A stretch of DNA of 64,000 bases from Pardosa pseudoannulata (Eukaryota; Arthropoda; Arachnida; Araneae; Lycosidae), in the NCBI GenBank assembly GCA_032207245.1, contig CM063504.1, positions 83,466,344 through 83,530,343 on the forward strand, given 5' to 3'. The notes below the pieces were generated by a model that saw only the letters and a program-made list of their open reading frames with translations, was not told the DNA's origin and made no database searches. Shown here in pieces: positions 1-11,849 of the stretch. Numbering within the stretch: the first letter of the stretch is position 1; every line of letters starts with the position of its first letter. The position numbers and the translations under genes are program-made.

Positions 1-1200
1 CATTTTTGTTCACCAACTTTTATAAGTACGTTTTTGATATTAAATATGTCTTATTTAGGGGCAGCGAGTAATTTTTTTTAGGCAGGGTTTACCAAGTTCA
101 ATTTATATTTCATATTTAATACAACAACCTTTACATGTATTAAGTACGTAAACATAAATTATTTTGGAGGTTACAACTACACATCTCCTTCTTTTGCTTC
201 GCCACTGGTCTTAATCAACCTTCTATTATTGTAGATGTACTTTTATATGAAAGCAAAAATACAATTTTAATCCTTTCCCACTTAGAATATTTATATAAAA
301 TGAGTGCTGCCCGTGATCTGTGTTCTATTATACGTCATGCCCATGGGTGAAAAGTTGCCCATTCCTGTTTTATATATATTTATTTTTATTTTTATTTTTT
401 TTTTTTAAATTTGCTGGCACAAAAATAGCCTCAGATTTTCATCACATTTTACGTCACTCATTAGGTCATTTGACGTGTGATAAAATATTCCCCTGTCAAA
501 AATTATCGATTTACGTCAGAAAATGAGCTGTATCTACAAGTATGTAGATAATAGATCGAAATTTCACATATCGGAGAACTGTAGAAGTGTTTTAAACAAG
601 ATTACGCGATAAGAATTTGATATTTCAAATATTATAGATCTCGCTGTATGAAGTGTGTGCTTGTTTATATATTTAAAGCGCTAAAATATTTTTACTTTCC
701 ACTTTAAAGCCGAAATGTAAAAACAAATATGTTTTCAAACGCATTCAAATACGTTTTTTTCAAGTGTATTTTTCAGGTCCATATACATTTCTCTTTATTT
801 GTAGAAAACCTGAAACTAATAAAAAAAAGAAAAAGAAAACCCACCCCGAGTGACATATCTCGGTTATCAAGTTATCGGTTAAGTTAAAGTTAATATAAAA
901 TCTCAGTTTTTTAAATTTCAAGTGTTACGGCTCTAGAATATTCACTTGTGCATTATTTAAAGGATAATAAACCCGTTTATGTTTGACACCGGATATAAAA
1001 TGAATGAAGGAAAATTTACGTCTCAATTAGGAATTAAAATCATCCCATTCTTAATCAGATGAATAATACTCTGATGTCTGATATCTATGAACTTTACAAG
1101 TGCAAGCAGACGTGTCTGAGGAATCCTGCAGCTCAAGTACATTTGCCTTCAATTTACATTTCATCAGCTGTTGGAACTGCACAGCCAAAACATTCTTTAA
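1..1200. other. AT-rich DNA, no gene recognised
   Basis: No reading frame of protein-like composition, no terminal inverted repeat and no RNA gene could be recognised. There are scattered poly(T)/poly(A) runs. The short open frames present are of the length expected by chance in AT-rich sequence. Confidence 0.6.
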
Positions 1201-1215
1201 AAGGACGTGAGGGAC

Positions 1216-1320
1216 TATAAATACAGCATCTGGGGGAGAGGAAGGAGCAGCGCAGGTGAGAGGAGGCCTAAAAAAAATTCTTTATTCGAACTTTTTTTAT
1301 TTTGTTTTTCCCCTCTGCAG
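1216..1320 (+). promoter_or_regulatory. Possible TATA promoter followed by a short intron
   Basis: A textbook TATA box (TATAAATA, 1216-1223) lies in a locally GC-richer stretch. About 30 bases downstream is a good 5' splice consensus, GCAG|GTGAGAGG, placing the intron start at 1256. A pyrimidine-rich tract ends in CCCTCTGCAG at 1320, a good 3' splice consensus. The implied intron would be 65 nt. Downstream, 1321-1461 stays open in one frame to a stop, but its predicted protein (rich in K, F, Y) matches nothing I recognise. The order TATA, donor, tract, acceptor is seen directly; that it is a real promoter or first exon is inference. It could equally be a chance arrangement. Confidence 0.3.
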
Positions 1321-1464
1321 CTGGTACCCGTTCGGGGCGGTTTCTCTGTTTGTCGACATCGTTTTCATGTTGTGCGTCAAATGAAAGGAAAGCTTTTGAT
1401 ATTAAAGACAAAAAATTACTTCGTTTATAAAACATATTCTGAAGGAATAGAAGAAGCATGATAG

Positions 1465-2690
1465 TTCCTGAAACATTTCTTTTACGGGTATAATGTAGTG
1501 TTAGCAAATTATTCAAATCATGTTCAACAAAATAAATCAAGCAATTATATAACAGTTCATAACTGACTTTGTCATTGGTCGCTATTTAAAAAAATGCTTA
1601 AGTTCTTTATAAACTAAATATATCTTATTTAATCCAGTCAAGAGCTCTAATTTGCCGTAAGCGTAAAGATAAGCTCTCTTTTATTAAACATCTATTATAC
1701 CTTTCTATCCTTTTTTTAAAATCTAAAACAGTAAATTTTTCTTTCGTCTTTTTACATATGGTTGGAATTTGTCCTGGGGATAAGCGAAAATGCTGTAGGA
1801 GAACAAAAAAATGCCTCTAAAAATCTCTTGATGAAATTTACTATTTCGGGGCACCTAGCATAGTTTCAGAATATTTAACACTTAGACTGCCAATTTAACT
1901 TCTTTAAACCCTGTTTACCTTTTTAAGGGACTGAATACGCTTTAAGTCATATTTTGAAAATATTCTATTTCGTAGACGAAACGATTTCGAAATAATTGTT
2001 TACAGCAGTGCTCAGAGTCGTTCATAGACTTCTATTATGGGTGGGGTTATAGACGAAATTGCTGTGTATCGTGTATCCCCCCTCACTGAACTTGTAAATC
2101 TTCCTATCTTTTAGTCTTTAAAATTTTACTATCTTAACTAAACTTAGTATTACCAGTCCTCAATATCGTGTGTAAAATTCTGATAATTATCCATACTTAT
2201 GCATCACAGTATCTCTGACCTAGAAGGCCTGGACCAGGCAGGTCAGAAATGAGAGTTCCTGTGAGACAGATAGACGAAATCTTCACACAGGGATAAATTT
2301 TTGTATGTAACGTGCCCGCCATTTTATCTAATTATAAAATAATACAAGTGCATATTATATCATAATTTGACAATAAGTTAGGTAATTGAAGTGTCAGAAT
2401 GTAATAAGTGATTAAGCTAGAGCATTATATTTATTAAAAAAGTTGAAAATGTATAGCCTTTTTATCAGTCAACTGGTCTATGTGAGGGGTTTGAACCCTC
2501 AAATCCTACCCTTGTGTCCCCCACTGGCATCACTACTGAACATCTGTTAGTCCGCGGATCCCTTTTATCGTCTCCAAACATTTCGGGAGCTGAAGAAGGG
2601 TAATAATTGAAAAGCCATTTAATTTCGACAGCAATTAGTCTATTCGCATGAAGAAAAAGCATGGAATAAAATTTTCAAATTATAATAAAT
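1465..2690. other. Mostly featureless AT-rich DNA with one GC-richer patch
   Basis: Nothing recognised from 1465 to about 2450. The patch 2465-2560 is GC-richer and, on the minus strand, contains GGGTTCAAACCCC, which resembles a pol III box B. No convincing box A or tRNA fold accompanies it, so it is not called as a tRNA or SINE. A 65-codon minus-strand frame across it is unrecognised. Confidence 0.4.
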
Positions 2691-2695
2691 TTTAA

Positions 2696-3335
2696 CACTA
2701 GATTTACGGACCGAGCCAATTTGACTCATTAAAAATTTGATCACTATATATGTATATAACTTTAATATCACTTTTAAAAAACATACGTTGGTTTTTAGTT
2801 AAGTAATAAAATATATATAAACTTTCATTCCTCTTCCCCGGCAGACCCCTTCATTTCGCATTATCAAAATGTGGTATACCTATTTTCACGGTTGTGAGCC
2901 AATTTGACTCATAGAATGGTTTAACAGTTCTGTATAAAGAGACGACTCAAGTAAATATTTCACGAAAAGATTTTATTTTCCAATTAGCTGAAGAGCTAAA
3001 AAGTAAATATAAAGAAGAAGTCGAGAACATTTCCATTCCAATGACAGAAATTCATGCTACTGAGGCACGGAAGAATTGTCAAGTTCAACAATCATGCAAA
3101 AGAAACAGATGTAGAAACCATTGTGCTAAATGTAACAGAAATGTTTGAGGAAAATATATTTCAAAAACAGATTTTATATGTAAAAAATGTTTTCCATGAA
3201 TTTTTTTATAATAAATATTTTATTTAAATTAATTTGGAACTATTTTCTTTGCAAAAAATTTCAGTTTTCTTGTATGAGTCAAATTGGCTCACTTCAGTAA
3301 AAATAGGTATATGATCAACATCCGTAAATCTAGTG
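2696..3335 (+). mobile_element. piggyBac-like element, TTAA-flanked, internally decayed
   Basis: The element is bounded by TTAA on both sides (2692-2695 and 3336-3339), the canonical piggyBac target duplication. Its ends form a perfect 15-bp inverted repeat, CACTAGATTTACGGA and its complement. A palindrome-like motif related to TGAGCCAATTTGACTCA occurs just inside the left end (2713-2727), again at 2895-2911, and inverted near the right end (3275-3291), as expected of subterminal transposase sites. At 640 bp it is too short to be autonomous, and it carries only the 3' end of a transposase gene (see the nested entry). The superfamily assignment combines the TTAA duplication, the terminal repeat and the cysteine-rich coding remnant. 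Confidence 0.88.
2930..3199 (+). pseudogene. piggyBac transposase C-terminal remnant (cysteine-rich domain)
   Basis: A frame running from about 2930 reads through a lysine/glutamate-rich helix-like stretch into a cluster of cysteines and one histidine (CQVQQSC, RCRNHCAKC). A TGA at 3146-3148 interrupts it, and the same frame then continues through ICKKCF to a second stop at 3197-3199. piggyBac transposases end in such a Cys/His zinc-binding domain that recognises the transposon ends, so position and pattern both fit. Everything upstream, including the DDD catalytic core, is missing, and no start codon is assignable. The in-frame TGA before the last CxxC shows that even this fragment is dead. 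The C-terminal domain call rests on the cysteine spacing only. Confidence 0.75.
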
Positions 3336-3339
3336 TTAA

Positions 3340-4830
3340 AGATTGTATTCAAAATATCAATAAGATCTTAATGGATGTAATTGTTGCACGACAATTTCAG
3401 TGTAGCATCTCGTTGTATATAATTATTTAGTTAAGGAATTAAAGTAAAGTATTTTATAACTGTGTTTACGGATCAATAGTTAATTTCTTTTCATACAAAA
3501 ATGTCGACTTACGTTCTCAGATAAACTTGGTTAAATTTAAATAAAATTTTAAAATTCAGATTTTTCATGCAGTTGACAAAGTTTGGGTAATCAAAAACTT
3601 TTTTTTTCTTATCTGAAAAATAGATACACTGTTTTGCTTCCATTGCTAATGTCATCGAGGATAAGAATAAAAATCTTAAATTTCAATACGGTAAATAAAT
3701 AAAAAATAGGTGCATCTGGCAAAGATATTATTATTTAATTTGTTTTTCTTGTTGTGCCACAAAAACCAATTGAAGACCGCAGGTGATCAGTTTGACAACG
3801 CTGTTTTTCAGTACGTTTATGCATAGTATAAACCAATCCAAAACTCTGAATAGTGTGCAGATGTCATTATTTAAATAGTTTCAAACTTGCTGAAGTAAAA
3901 ATAAATAAAATTTGCTCTATTAATATTTTTAGAAACACTCGCGTATATTTTTTTTCCAGAGTAAATAGCTCAATTATTTAACCCAAAAATTTCTTTCTCA
4001 TCGAGAAAATATTCGCTCTGACTAATCTCTGAGAAACTCCTTTGCTCACGTAAAACCATCCACTCATTCTTAATTCTAATCTGACTCAAGCACAGGGTTT
4101 CACTACTGCCACCAACTCAAGAAAATTCACTGTCCAAAAATAACTCAACTCGCCTCCGAATTCCAGTGCTCCGGGAGATAAAATGCGATTCCTCCGAGAG
4201 AGCAAAACAAAACAGAAATGATTCACTGACGAAAAACTCCTCTTTTTTTTTTCGATTAGCAGGACCCGGAATTCACATTTGTTTCAGGTTTTTTTTTTAT
4301 TTTTCAAACGAGAAATGCTTAGTTAATTAAATAATTTCTAATTTGTGCTAGAATTTATAGCGTCGCGATGCTCAGCGGAAGAAATGTGGATTACGCAACA
4401 CAAAGAATTTTAGTGTTTTTAATCTCGATTCGTTAACAACGAAAACAAATTTTTACATTCCTTGGAGTCTTGAAACGGTTGCATTTAACATGAAAAATTG
4501 TAGACTCATTGCTTCTACTCCTCGGATTTTTTACAATTTTTTTTTGTCTTTCTTTAAGTATAAGTACTTATGAAGGCGTAGGTTGGAGGGATTATAAGCT
4601 AATACTTTTTTTTTTTTTTTAAATCATTCGCGTAGCTTAAATTCTGCCGAATTAAAAGAACAACAGAAATTTCCGTTAAATGCTTTAAGGTTTTGTTAAG
4701 TTTTCATATCCATCCTCCATATACTATTGTGTACAAATAAAGTTATTTTAAGACTAAACACACCACAAACGGTCAAGTAACCGGTAATGTATATGTAAAA
4801 AATGCGATGGGTAATGAATTAAAATAGAAA
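3340..4830. other. AT-rich DNA, no gene recognised
   Basis: No coding region, inverted-repeat element or RNA gene recognised. Poly(T) runs occur near 3600, 4240, 4290 and 4605. Confidence 0.6.
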
Positions 4831-4839
4831 TAAAAGAAA

Positions 4840-5835
4840 TAGGTATGTACTAAGAGAATAAAATAAAATAAAAATAAATAAATAGGTATGTATTAAATGA
4901 ATAAAAGAAAAGAAATGAAATGAAAGAAATAGGTATGTATTAAGTGAATAAAAGAAAAGAAAAGAAAAGAAAAGAAATAAAAGAAATAGGTATGCATTAA
5001 GTGAATAAAATAAAAGAAAAGAAAAAAATAAAAGAAATAGTTATGTATTAAGTGAATAAAAGAAAAAAAAGAAAAGAAATGAAAGAAATAGTATGTATTA
5101 AGTGAATAAAATAAAAGAAAAGAAATAAAAGAAATAGGTATGCATTAAGTGAATAAAAGAAAAGAAATAGGTATGTATTAAGTGAATAAAAAAAAGAAAA
5201 GAAAAAAATAAAAGAAATAGGTATGTATTAAGTGAATAAAAGAAAAGAAAGGAAAAGAAATAAAAGAAATAGTATGTATTAAGTGAATAAAATAAAAGAA
5301 AAGAAATAAAAGAAATAGGTATGCATTAAGTGAATAAAAAAAAAATAAAAAAATAGGTATGTATTAAGTGAATAAAAGAAATGAAAGAAATAGGTATGTA
5401 TTAAGTGAATAAAATAAAAGAAAATAAAAGAAATAAAAGAAATAGATATGTATTAAGTGAATAAAATAAAATAAAATAAAAGAAATAAAAGAAATAGGTA
5501 TGTATTAAGTGAATAAAAGAAAAGAAACAAAAGAAATAGGTATGTATTAAGCGAATAAAAGAAAGGAAAAGAAAGAAAAGAAATAGGTATGTATTAAGTG
5601 AATAAAAAAAAGAAAAGTAAAAATAAAAGAAATAGGTATGTATTAAGTGAATAAAAGAAAAGAAATAAAAGAAATAGGTATGTATTAAGTGAATAAAAGA
5701 AAAGAAAGGAAAAGAAATAAAAGAAATAGGTATGTATTAAGTGAATAAAAGAAAAGCAAAAAAAAAGAAAAGAAATAAAAGAAAGGTATTTATTAAATGA
5801 GTAAAAGAAAAGAAAAGAAATAGGTATGCATTAAT
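4840..5835 (+). repeat. Purine-rich minisatellite, about 20 units of ~30-56 bp
   Basis: About 20 head-to-tail units share the core GGTATGTATTAAGTGAATAA (some units read GCATTAAG). Between cores lies a variable-length spacer made almost only of A and G (AAAAGAAAAGAAA-type). Core-to-core spacing varies from about 30 to 56 bp, so the spacer changes length while the core is held. First and last units are the most diverged (TATTAAATGA), typical of arrays growing from the middle. No coding potential. The strand asymmetry is extreme: one strand is nearly all purine outside the cores. Confidence 0.95.
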
Positions 5836-5839
5836 TGTT

Positions 5840-8255
5840 GGTATGTTTAGTGTTAACTAGAAAAATTTTTCAGGATACCTGTAATATACAGTAATAACTA
5901 TATGTAAATAAAGTTAGTCTAATCAGATAGAGTAACATGACTAGCAACTGTAGTACATATAAGTGTTATGTGAAGTTAATTTAACTAGGTAAGTTACAGG
6001 AAAGCAATAGTACACATTAAAAATCATCACTATTATATTCACAATCCTCAAAATCCTCATAATGATGAGATGGATAATAACCTAACTTAGAAAGTAAGAT
6101 ATAACGTATGACTACAGCGAAATATTTTATATTTTGTATTCACTTCATTGTAATACACTGAGCAATAATTTTTTTATTGATGCAAATTTTATTTTGAGGT
6201 AAAACAACGTATTTAACTATCAAGAAAACTTTTATTCTTTCCCTATTTATCTAAGTCAATTTCAATAACTGACGCCTGCAGTCAGAAACATGTTAGCCTT
6301 TTTTGTTGCTTGGTTTTTCAAATTTTAAAATTTTTCCCCTTGTTTAGACAAATACCTATTTACGTCAGAATTAAGTTTTCCTTTCACTAGTTTTCCTAAA
6401 ACTGGATTTAAAGCGTTAAATGTTATAGTTTAAACTATTATAATATTTTATACTCTTATCTTTTTTACTTTATTATCTTATGAAAATATAAGTTTAAATT
6501 ATCAATTTAACAATAACCAGAGAAAAATTTAGTAAGCAAAAAAACAAAGTTTGTGTAAAGATTTTAAAGAGGTGGTTTAAAGTGAAATTATAAAATACTT
6601 TTTAATGCTAACACAATCTAAATATGCAGTAAAAAAAAGAATAAAATATTGAAGACTGAATGTAACGATAAAAATGTTTAGAACATTATTATCAAAAACA
6701 ATCTTATCTTCAAAAGTTTGAAATGATTTTGTTTCTTAATTGTTCTGTATTATAAATGAAGAATAAAATTTAATTAAAGCTATTAACAGAAGTTTTGACC
6801 TTCGAAATTGAATAAATTATTGTTATAACAAGCGTCGCGTCCAGTGAATACATTATAATTATCATTGCAAAAAATAAGAAGAAGAAAAGAGTTCTCCAGA
6901 TCTTTCTTTTAAAACGTTATTTTCCCTACCTCTCTTTTTTGTTACATATATATATTTATGCATATTATCCATATATATAAAAAAGAATTGAACAGAAAAA
7001 AGGGTAAGTAATTTGTTAATAAAAACAAACATATTTACTAATTAAATTTGAAACTTTATATGTGAAATGGATGTTTATTACAATAAATTATAAATTAGTT
7101 AATTAATGGGCGTAAAAACATATTAAGAAAATAGTTAAATAATTAATTATTGAATTGTTTTGTTTTTCCACACTTATTGAATATAATGCTGTCACCAGGG
7201 GGAGATAAAAAATGAATTATACTTATTTTCCAGATATTCTTGCACTGTGTAATAAACGTTCATTATTTTAAATGTGAAAAAAAAAGACTGTCTGAAAAAG
7301 AGATGAGTCTGTAGAAAAACAACTATTTTTTTCATTATTTTCTTCCACTCTTCTCTCACCCCCCCCCCCTCTTTTAAAAAAAATCGTTTGAAGATAATTG
7401 TGTTCCAGAGAAACGTTGGGATGGTTAAGATTATTTTTATGTAGTTCAATAATAAACAAACCTAAACAACTCCAACTAGTTTTAACGGATGGTTATTATT
7501 CTTATATTCTAAAAGAAACTTATATTCTACAATAATAATAATCACCTTTTTATGATAACCTTAAAAATGGCATCACAGTTTTTGCTGTGTTGCCAGGGAT
7601 GAAAAGAAATTTGAAGCTACCTGGGTGTGATACATCTCGAAACAATGATATATTTATTTTTTAAAATTGTTTTAAGAATTCTACTAGAGTAAAGGAAAGC
7701 AACAGATGCTTTATTTCGTGTGAACGATTACGGTAAAGCTAACTGCCGATATCTGTTAAGTAGCAGCGTCGTTTATATTTTACATTTGGGCAGCATCACT
7801 TCGTTTCAGTTGAAATCTTTTCATTCTCAACAATAACCAATAAGTGACAAGTAACCTCAATGAAAATTCTCGTATAAGAATACTTTCTTAAAAAGAAATG
7901 TTTTTAGTCCACTGATTTAAACATAGATCTTCAATTAATCCCTCCGATTAATCCCTGATTACCCGAATACGATGAATACCTTTGTTTCTTTTGTTTATTT
8001 TTTAAGCTAGCATTTGTCCTACACTTTATTCGTAAACAAGGGTATGACACTGTTGTTTAAATTGCCCTGCTGAACTTGTAAGTAGAGATTAGTGGTTGTG
8101 AAGGCCAATTATAGGCCTCTCTAAAGACAAGGGTATTTTTTAATGAGTACTCAGATCTTAAAAGTAATTTTAAAGTGAGATTTTTCTGTAAAATTGACAC
8201 AGATAATTACGAATATATAACATACTAGTTAATAAATTTGTAACTAAAAATATCT
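5840..8255. other. AT-rich DNA, no gene recognised
   Basis: No coding region or delimited element seen. Notable only for a C9 run near 7363 and A/T homopolymers. Two overlapping minus-strand open frames near 7192-7459 are low in protein-like composition and treated as chance. Confidence 0.55.
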
Positions 8256-8259
8256 CTTT

Positions 8260-8935
8260 AAATAAAAAATCTTAAAAAGTTGAATTCACAGGAGAAAAAG
8301 TACAAAATGACAGTAGTTAACTATACAAACATATAAGTTTAAAATGATGTTAGTTAAAAATTAATAATTCACAGATTTTCTATATTATTTTCAAATAAAA
8401 TCACAAATATAGTTTTATAAAGTTGAAAGTAAAAAAAGGAAAAGTAAAAAAAAAAATGACAGTCATTAATAACAGACATAAAATTCTAGTTAAAAATTTA
8501 TATCTAACAGCTTCTTCTTTATTAAAGTCAAATAAAAATCTTTTTAAAAAGTTGAATTCATAGGCGAAAAATTAAAGAATGACATTAGTTAACTATACAA
8601 ACATATAAGTTTAAAATGATGTTAGTTAAAAATTAATAATTCACAGATTTTCTATATTATTTTCAAATAAAAATCACAATATTTTTTTTAAAAGCCGATA
8701 GGAGGAAATGTATAAAAATGACAGTCATTAATAACAGACATAAAATTCTAGTTAAAAATTTATATCTAACAGCTTCTTCTTTATTAAAGTCAAATAAAAA
8801 TCTTTTTAAAAAGTTGAATTCATAGGCGAAAAATTAAAGAATGACATTAGTTAATTAAGAACATATAAAATGCTGGTTAATTATTAGTAACCGACAGTTT
8901 CTCTTTATTATTTTCAAATAAAAAAAATCTTAATA
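8260..8935. repeat. Tandem repeat, ~260-275 bp unit, about 2.5 copies
   Basis: The anchor AAGTTGAATTCA recurs at about 8277, 8550 and 8811. Each unit carries the pairs ATGACAGTCATTAATAAC and TTAACTATACAAACATATAA and ends with CAAATAAAAATC-type sequence. Units alternate two related half-units, so the array is a higher-order repeat of a ~130-bp ancestor. No coding function is suggested. Confidence 0.85.
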
Positions 8936-8967
8936 ACTCTTAATAATAATTGCAATTAACTATGAAC

Positions 8968-9830
8968 AGGGTAGCTCAGAGCAGTTTTGCCGCCTCGGAC
9001 AAAAATATAAAACACTGCCTCGTCCCCCATAATAAAAATTATTATTAAAAGAGAAACGTTGATTGACACAATTTTCTCTCTAATTGCTGCACTTAATGTC
9101 ATAGAAAGCAAGATTTGGTGCAAAATCTAAGGTTAAAATTCGTTTCAAAACTTGAACTGTGCTTTCCATTCTTTGCTTACCAAGATCGAAACCAACACTT
9201 TTCCCTCTGCCATATCAAGCTCATATATAATCCCTGTTTCTTCGTCATTTAACATCATTTTAAAATGTTTAACCTTTACACTTTATAGGGTATCTTTTAA
9301 ATTAAATGTGTTCTAGAAAAACTGAAAATAATTGTAAGTACTTATTGAATGAAGTCTACATTCCATAACATTAATAAGTTCAGCTGTTGAAAAAAATATT
9401 AAATTAAATTAAATACTTGCACTTATTGGTATTATAATGAAATTAATAAACATAGTATAAAATAACTATGTTTGACGCTTCCCAGTTATAAAGAATTATG
9501 TTTTATAAAGGTTTTATACAAATTTAATAATTTTTGTAAAATATTTTTTCTAATAATAAAGGGCCGGACGATGGCCGATTGGTTAGGGTGCTGGGTTTCG
9601 GTATCGGAGTTCGTAGGTTCGAATTCCACTGTGGCATGGATGTTCGTAGCCGTTTGAAATCGGCTTTAAGCTGTAGGTCCCGGTCTCATTACCTCTCGTG
9701 TTTCAAAAGAAAGTAGACCGTAGCACTCCAAACCAAACCTAACAATAAAGTATTTAACAAATTAAAGTTTATTAAATACTTTTAGCCGCCCCTAAAATTT
9801 GCCGTCACCGAATAGGGATGCGAATTGTAC
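8968..9830 (+). mobile_element. Probable hAT-like DNA transposon remnant containing a SINE
   Basis: Both ends carry related GCCGCC-type sequence in inverse orientation: CAGGGTAGCTCAGAGC followed by TTTTGCCGCC on the left, and TTTAGCCGCCCC with AATTTGCCG on the right (9783-9806). The interior 9060-9560 recurs in inverse orientation at about 29237-29730, with the SINE at the same junction, so SINE and interior were copied together or share an ancestor. The exact right end and target duplication could not be fixed, so hAT is inference from the end style. A degenerate reading frame lies on the minus strand of the interior but has stops and is not recognised. Confidence 0.45.
9561..9739 (+). mobile_element. 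tRNA-derived SINE, copy 1
   Basis: Begins GGGCCGGACGATGGCCGATT, with pol III box A (TGGCCGATTGGTTAGG) and box B (GGTTCGAATTCC) at tRNA spacing. A conserved body follows (GGCATGGATGTTCGTAGCCG, GGTCCCGGTCTCATTA) and a tail of CCAAACC units. The full-length structure matches the copies at 13.5, 21.3 and 38.5 kb. It is not a functional tRNA: box B is altered and the body is non-tRNA. Confidence 0.9.
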
Positions 9831-9831
9831 G

Positions 9832-10608
9832 GCCTTAGAGGTACTTCTGCTAGAAACACAAAATGCTAGCCAAAAAATTTCTATAACCGCCAGTATCTTA
9901 ATATTAATTTCGCATTCTAAATTCTTAAAGAATTTTTCTAAAAATGTTTGATAAATGGGGGGAATGTTAATGTTTTATTCCATTAAAATTTCCAATTTTA
10001 TCGATTATTCCTTAAAATTATTACTGATTTAACAACAGAGAACGTGCAAAGAAATCTATATTTAGAATGATATAAGACAATCACTCTCTTGCATAATGCA
10101 ACACTACATCTAAAGATTACTTGCTTACTCAACTGGATTTAAGTAACGTTGCACAACGTAAAACAGTAGAAACAAAGAAAACATAAAAACGCAGTCAAAA
10201 CACGAAATGGCAAATACGAAGAGAATAAAAAAACAAAAAACATACACGATTATAAATCTAGAGTTAAGACACTGGTCTGATTTCAATTCGCTTGTGGCAC
10301 GAAAAATAGAGAAAAAAAAATTATCTCAATGGATTCATCCCAGCGTGACTTCCATTTGGAACTGATAAAATACGGACAGTTCTGTATAACATTATGAGAA
10401 GTCTTAAGCTTTATTGCGATGAAAAAATGTGATAAAAATCGCGAGTTAAGTGATAAAAGCATGTTAAAACTTTTTTTTTTAAATATTTTTATTTGAGAAG
10501 TTGAAGAAAAAAGCCCGAAAGAAAGGGAAATTTTACACTGATTGAATTAAAGAGGTTATTATGATCGATCTATTATGACATATACTCATCTAAACTCTAA
10601 AGACATTG
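9832..10608. other. AT-rich DNA, no gene recognised
   Basis: No reading frame, inverted-repeat termini or tandem structure recognised. Confidence 0.55.
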
Positions 10609-10651
10609 GAAGCCTTTTAAGTTAAGCTAATCTACTTCATATTTAGATTAA

Positions 10652-11388
10652 CCCTTTGACAGTTTCATTTTTTTCCAAAATTCCTTCAAAAAATGTCACA
10701 TTTTTTTATTGCATTGTTTGTTCATTTTACATTTTTAAGTAAAGATATGTTATTAAAATTAACATTTCTAATATTTTTAAGCATTTATTGCAACTTTTTT
10801 CTATTATGAAAGCATCATAGAATTTAAGTTTACCTTTAGTCTCATCGATATCCAAGTTAATTTTTTTGGAATTCCAGTGAAAGCAAGTCTAGGAGGCGGA
10901 TAAGGATTATCACAATTAATTAAAAAAAATTGTCTTGCTTCACTGATTATCTGTACTACTATCAGAGTATCAGAGTACTTTCGCTACTATCATTTACAGA
11001 TAATTCAGTTTCTGATTCCGAGTCACAGTTCGAATCACAAGAATTAGCTCCATAACTCTGAATTATCCATTATTTAAAAGTAAAAATGTATTATTTAACT
11101 CTTCCATCAATAAAATTATCAGGCAGTAAAAATAACCAGAAAGATATACACGAAAGATAACAATTCGTCTTCTATAAAACATGCGAAAAACCTGCTCTTT
11201 TGCACCAGAGGAGAAAATACAATAAACTGCAAACTATCTTTTACTTACAACTATTCAAATATGCGAATAATTGTTACTAAAATTGGAAGAATACAGCCGA
11301 AACAGTGCAAGCGAAAGAGAAATCAAATGCCCTTACGCCGTACGGGTAAATCAGTAAAAAATTTACGGAGTACGGGCAAAACAGGGAA
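10652..11388 (+). mobile_element. TTAA-flanked element (piggyBac-like MITE), first duplicate
   Basis: Flanked by TTAA at 10648-10651 and 11389-11392. Starts CCCTTTGACAG. Same element as 11850-12623 but missing many short pieces, including most of the GTACGG-rich palindrome near the right end. Non-coding. Confidence 0.6.
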
Positions 11389-11440
11389 TTAAGCTATTTC
11401 ATATCGTATGCAGAACAGAGGTACTTCAAAGTTTTATATA

Positions 11441-11808
11441 CAATAAACCTCGATTATCCGAACCTCGATTAACCGAAACTCTCCGTTAACTGAAGTCTTT
11501 TTTCTACATTTTTTTTCACTTTCTTTTATCATCCAAAATTCTCTTTAAACATGCATTTTGAAATTTTCTTTTTTCTCCACATTCCTTTAATAATCTCTAA
11601 ACAATGTAGATAAATATTTTAGAATTCCCTCTTATAGAATCCCTTCTCGCAAGCACAATTCTCGGTAAAGTGTACTGTTCTTTCAAATATTCTTGTTCTA
11701 TAACAAACACACAATTTCGAAATTTAATCATACTGCCGAGTAGAACAATCGAATGCTATTTTACCAATGACGATATACATATAAACTAGATTATTATGGT
11801 GAATTCTC
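11441..11808 (+). mobile_element. Tigger/pogo-like element, left part only
   Basis: Starts CAATAAACCTCGATTATCCG next to TA, the same left end as the element at 12676. It is cut off at the tandem-duplication boundary, so it has no right inverted repeat. Confidence 0.65.
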
Positions 11809-11849
11809 AGCCTTTTAAGTTAAGCTAATCTACTTCATATTTAGATTAA

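Noticed and set aside
1207..1461. 84-codon plus-strand frame as a coding exon
   Set aside because: It runs through the predicted intron and is overlapped by a minus-strand frame of similar length.
2465..2560. Box B-like GGGTTCAAACCCC as a tRNA or second SINE
   Set aside because: No cloverleaf or box A could be drawn and no second copy was seen.
4840..5835. CRISPR-like array
   Set aside because: Spacers are A/G-only, of variable length and similar to each other; the context is eukaryotic and there are no cas genes.
9561..9640. Possible tRNA genes at the SINE heads (also 13.5, 21.3, 29.2, 33.8, 38.5 and 38.8 kb)
   Set aside because: Boxes A and B are present, but each continues into the same non-tRNA body and tail, three copies have target duplications, and several heads are mutated.
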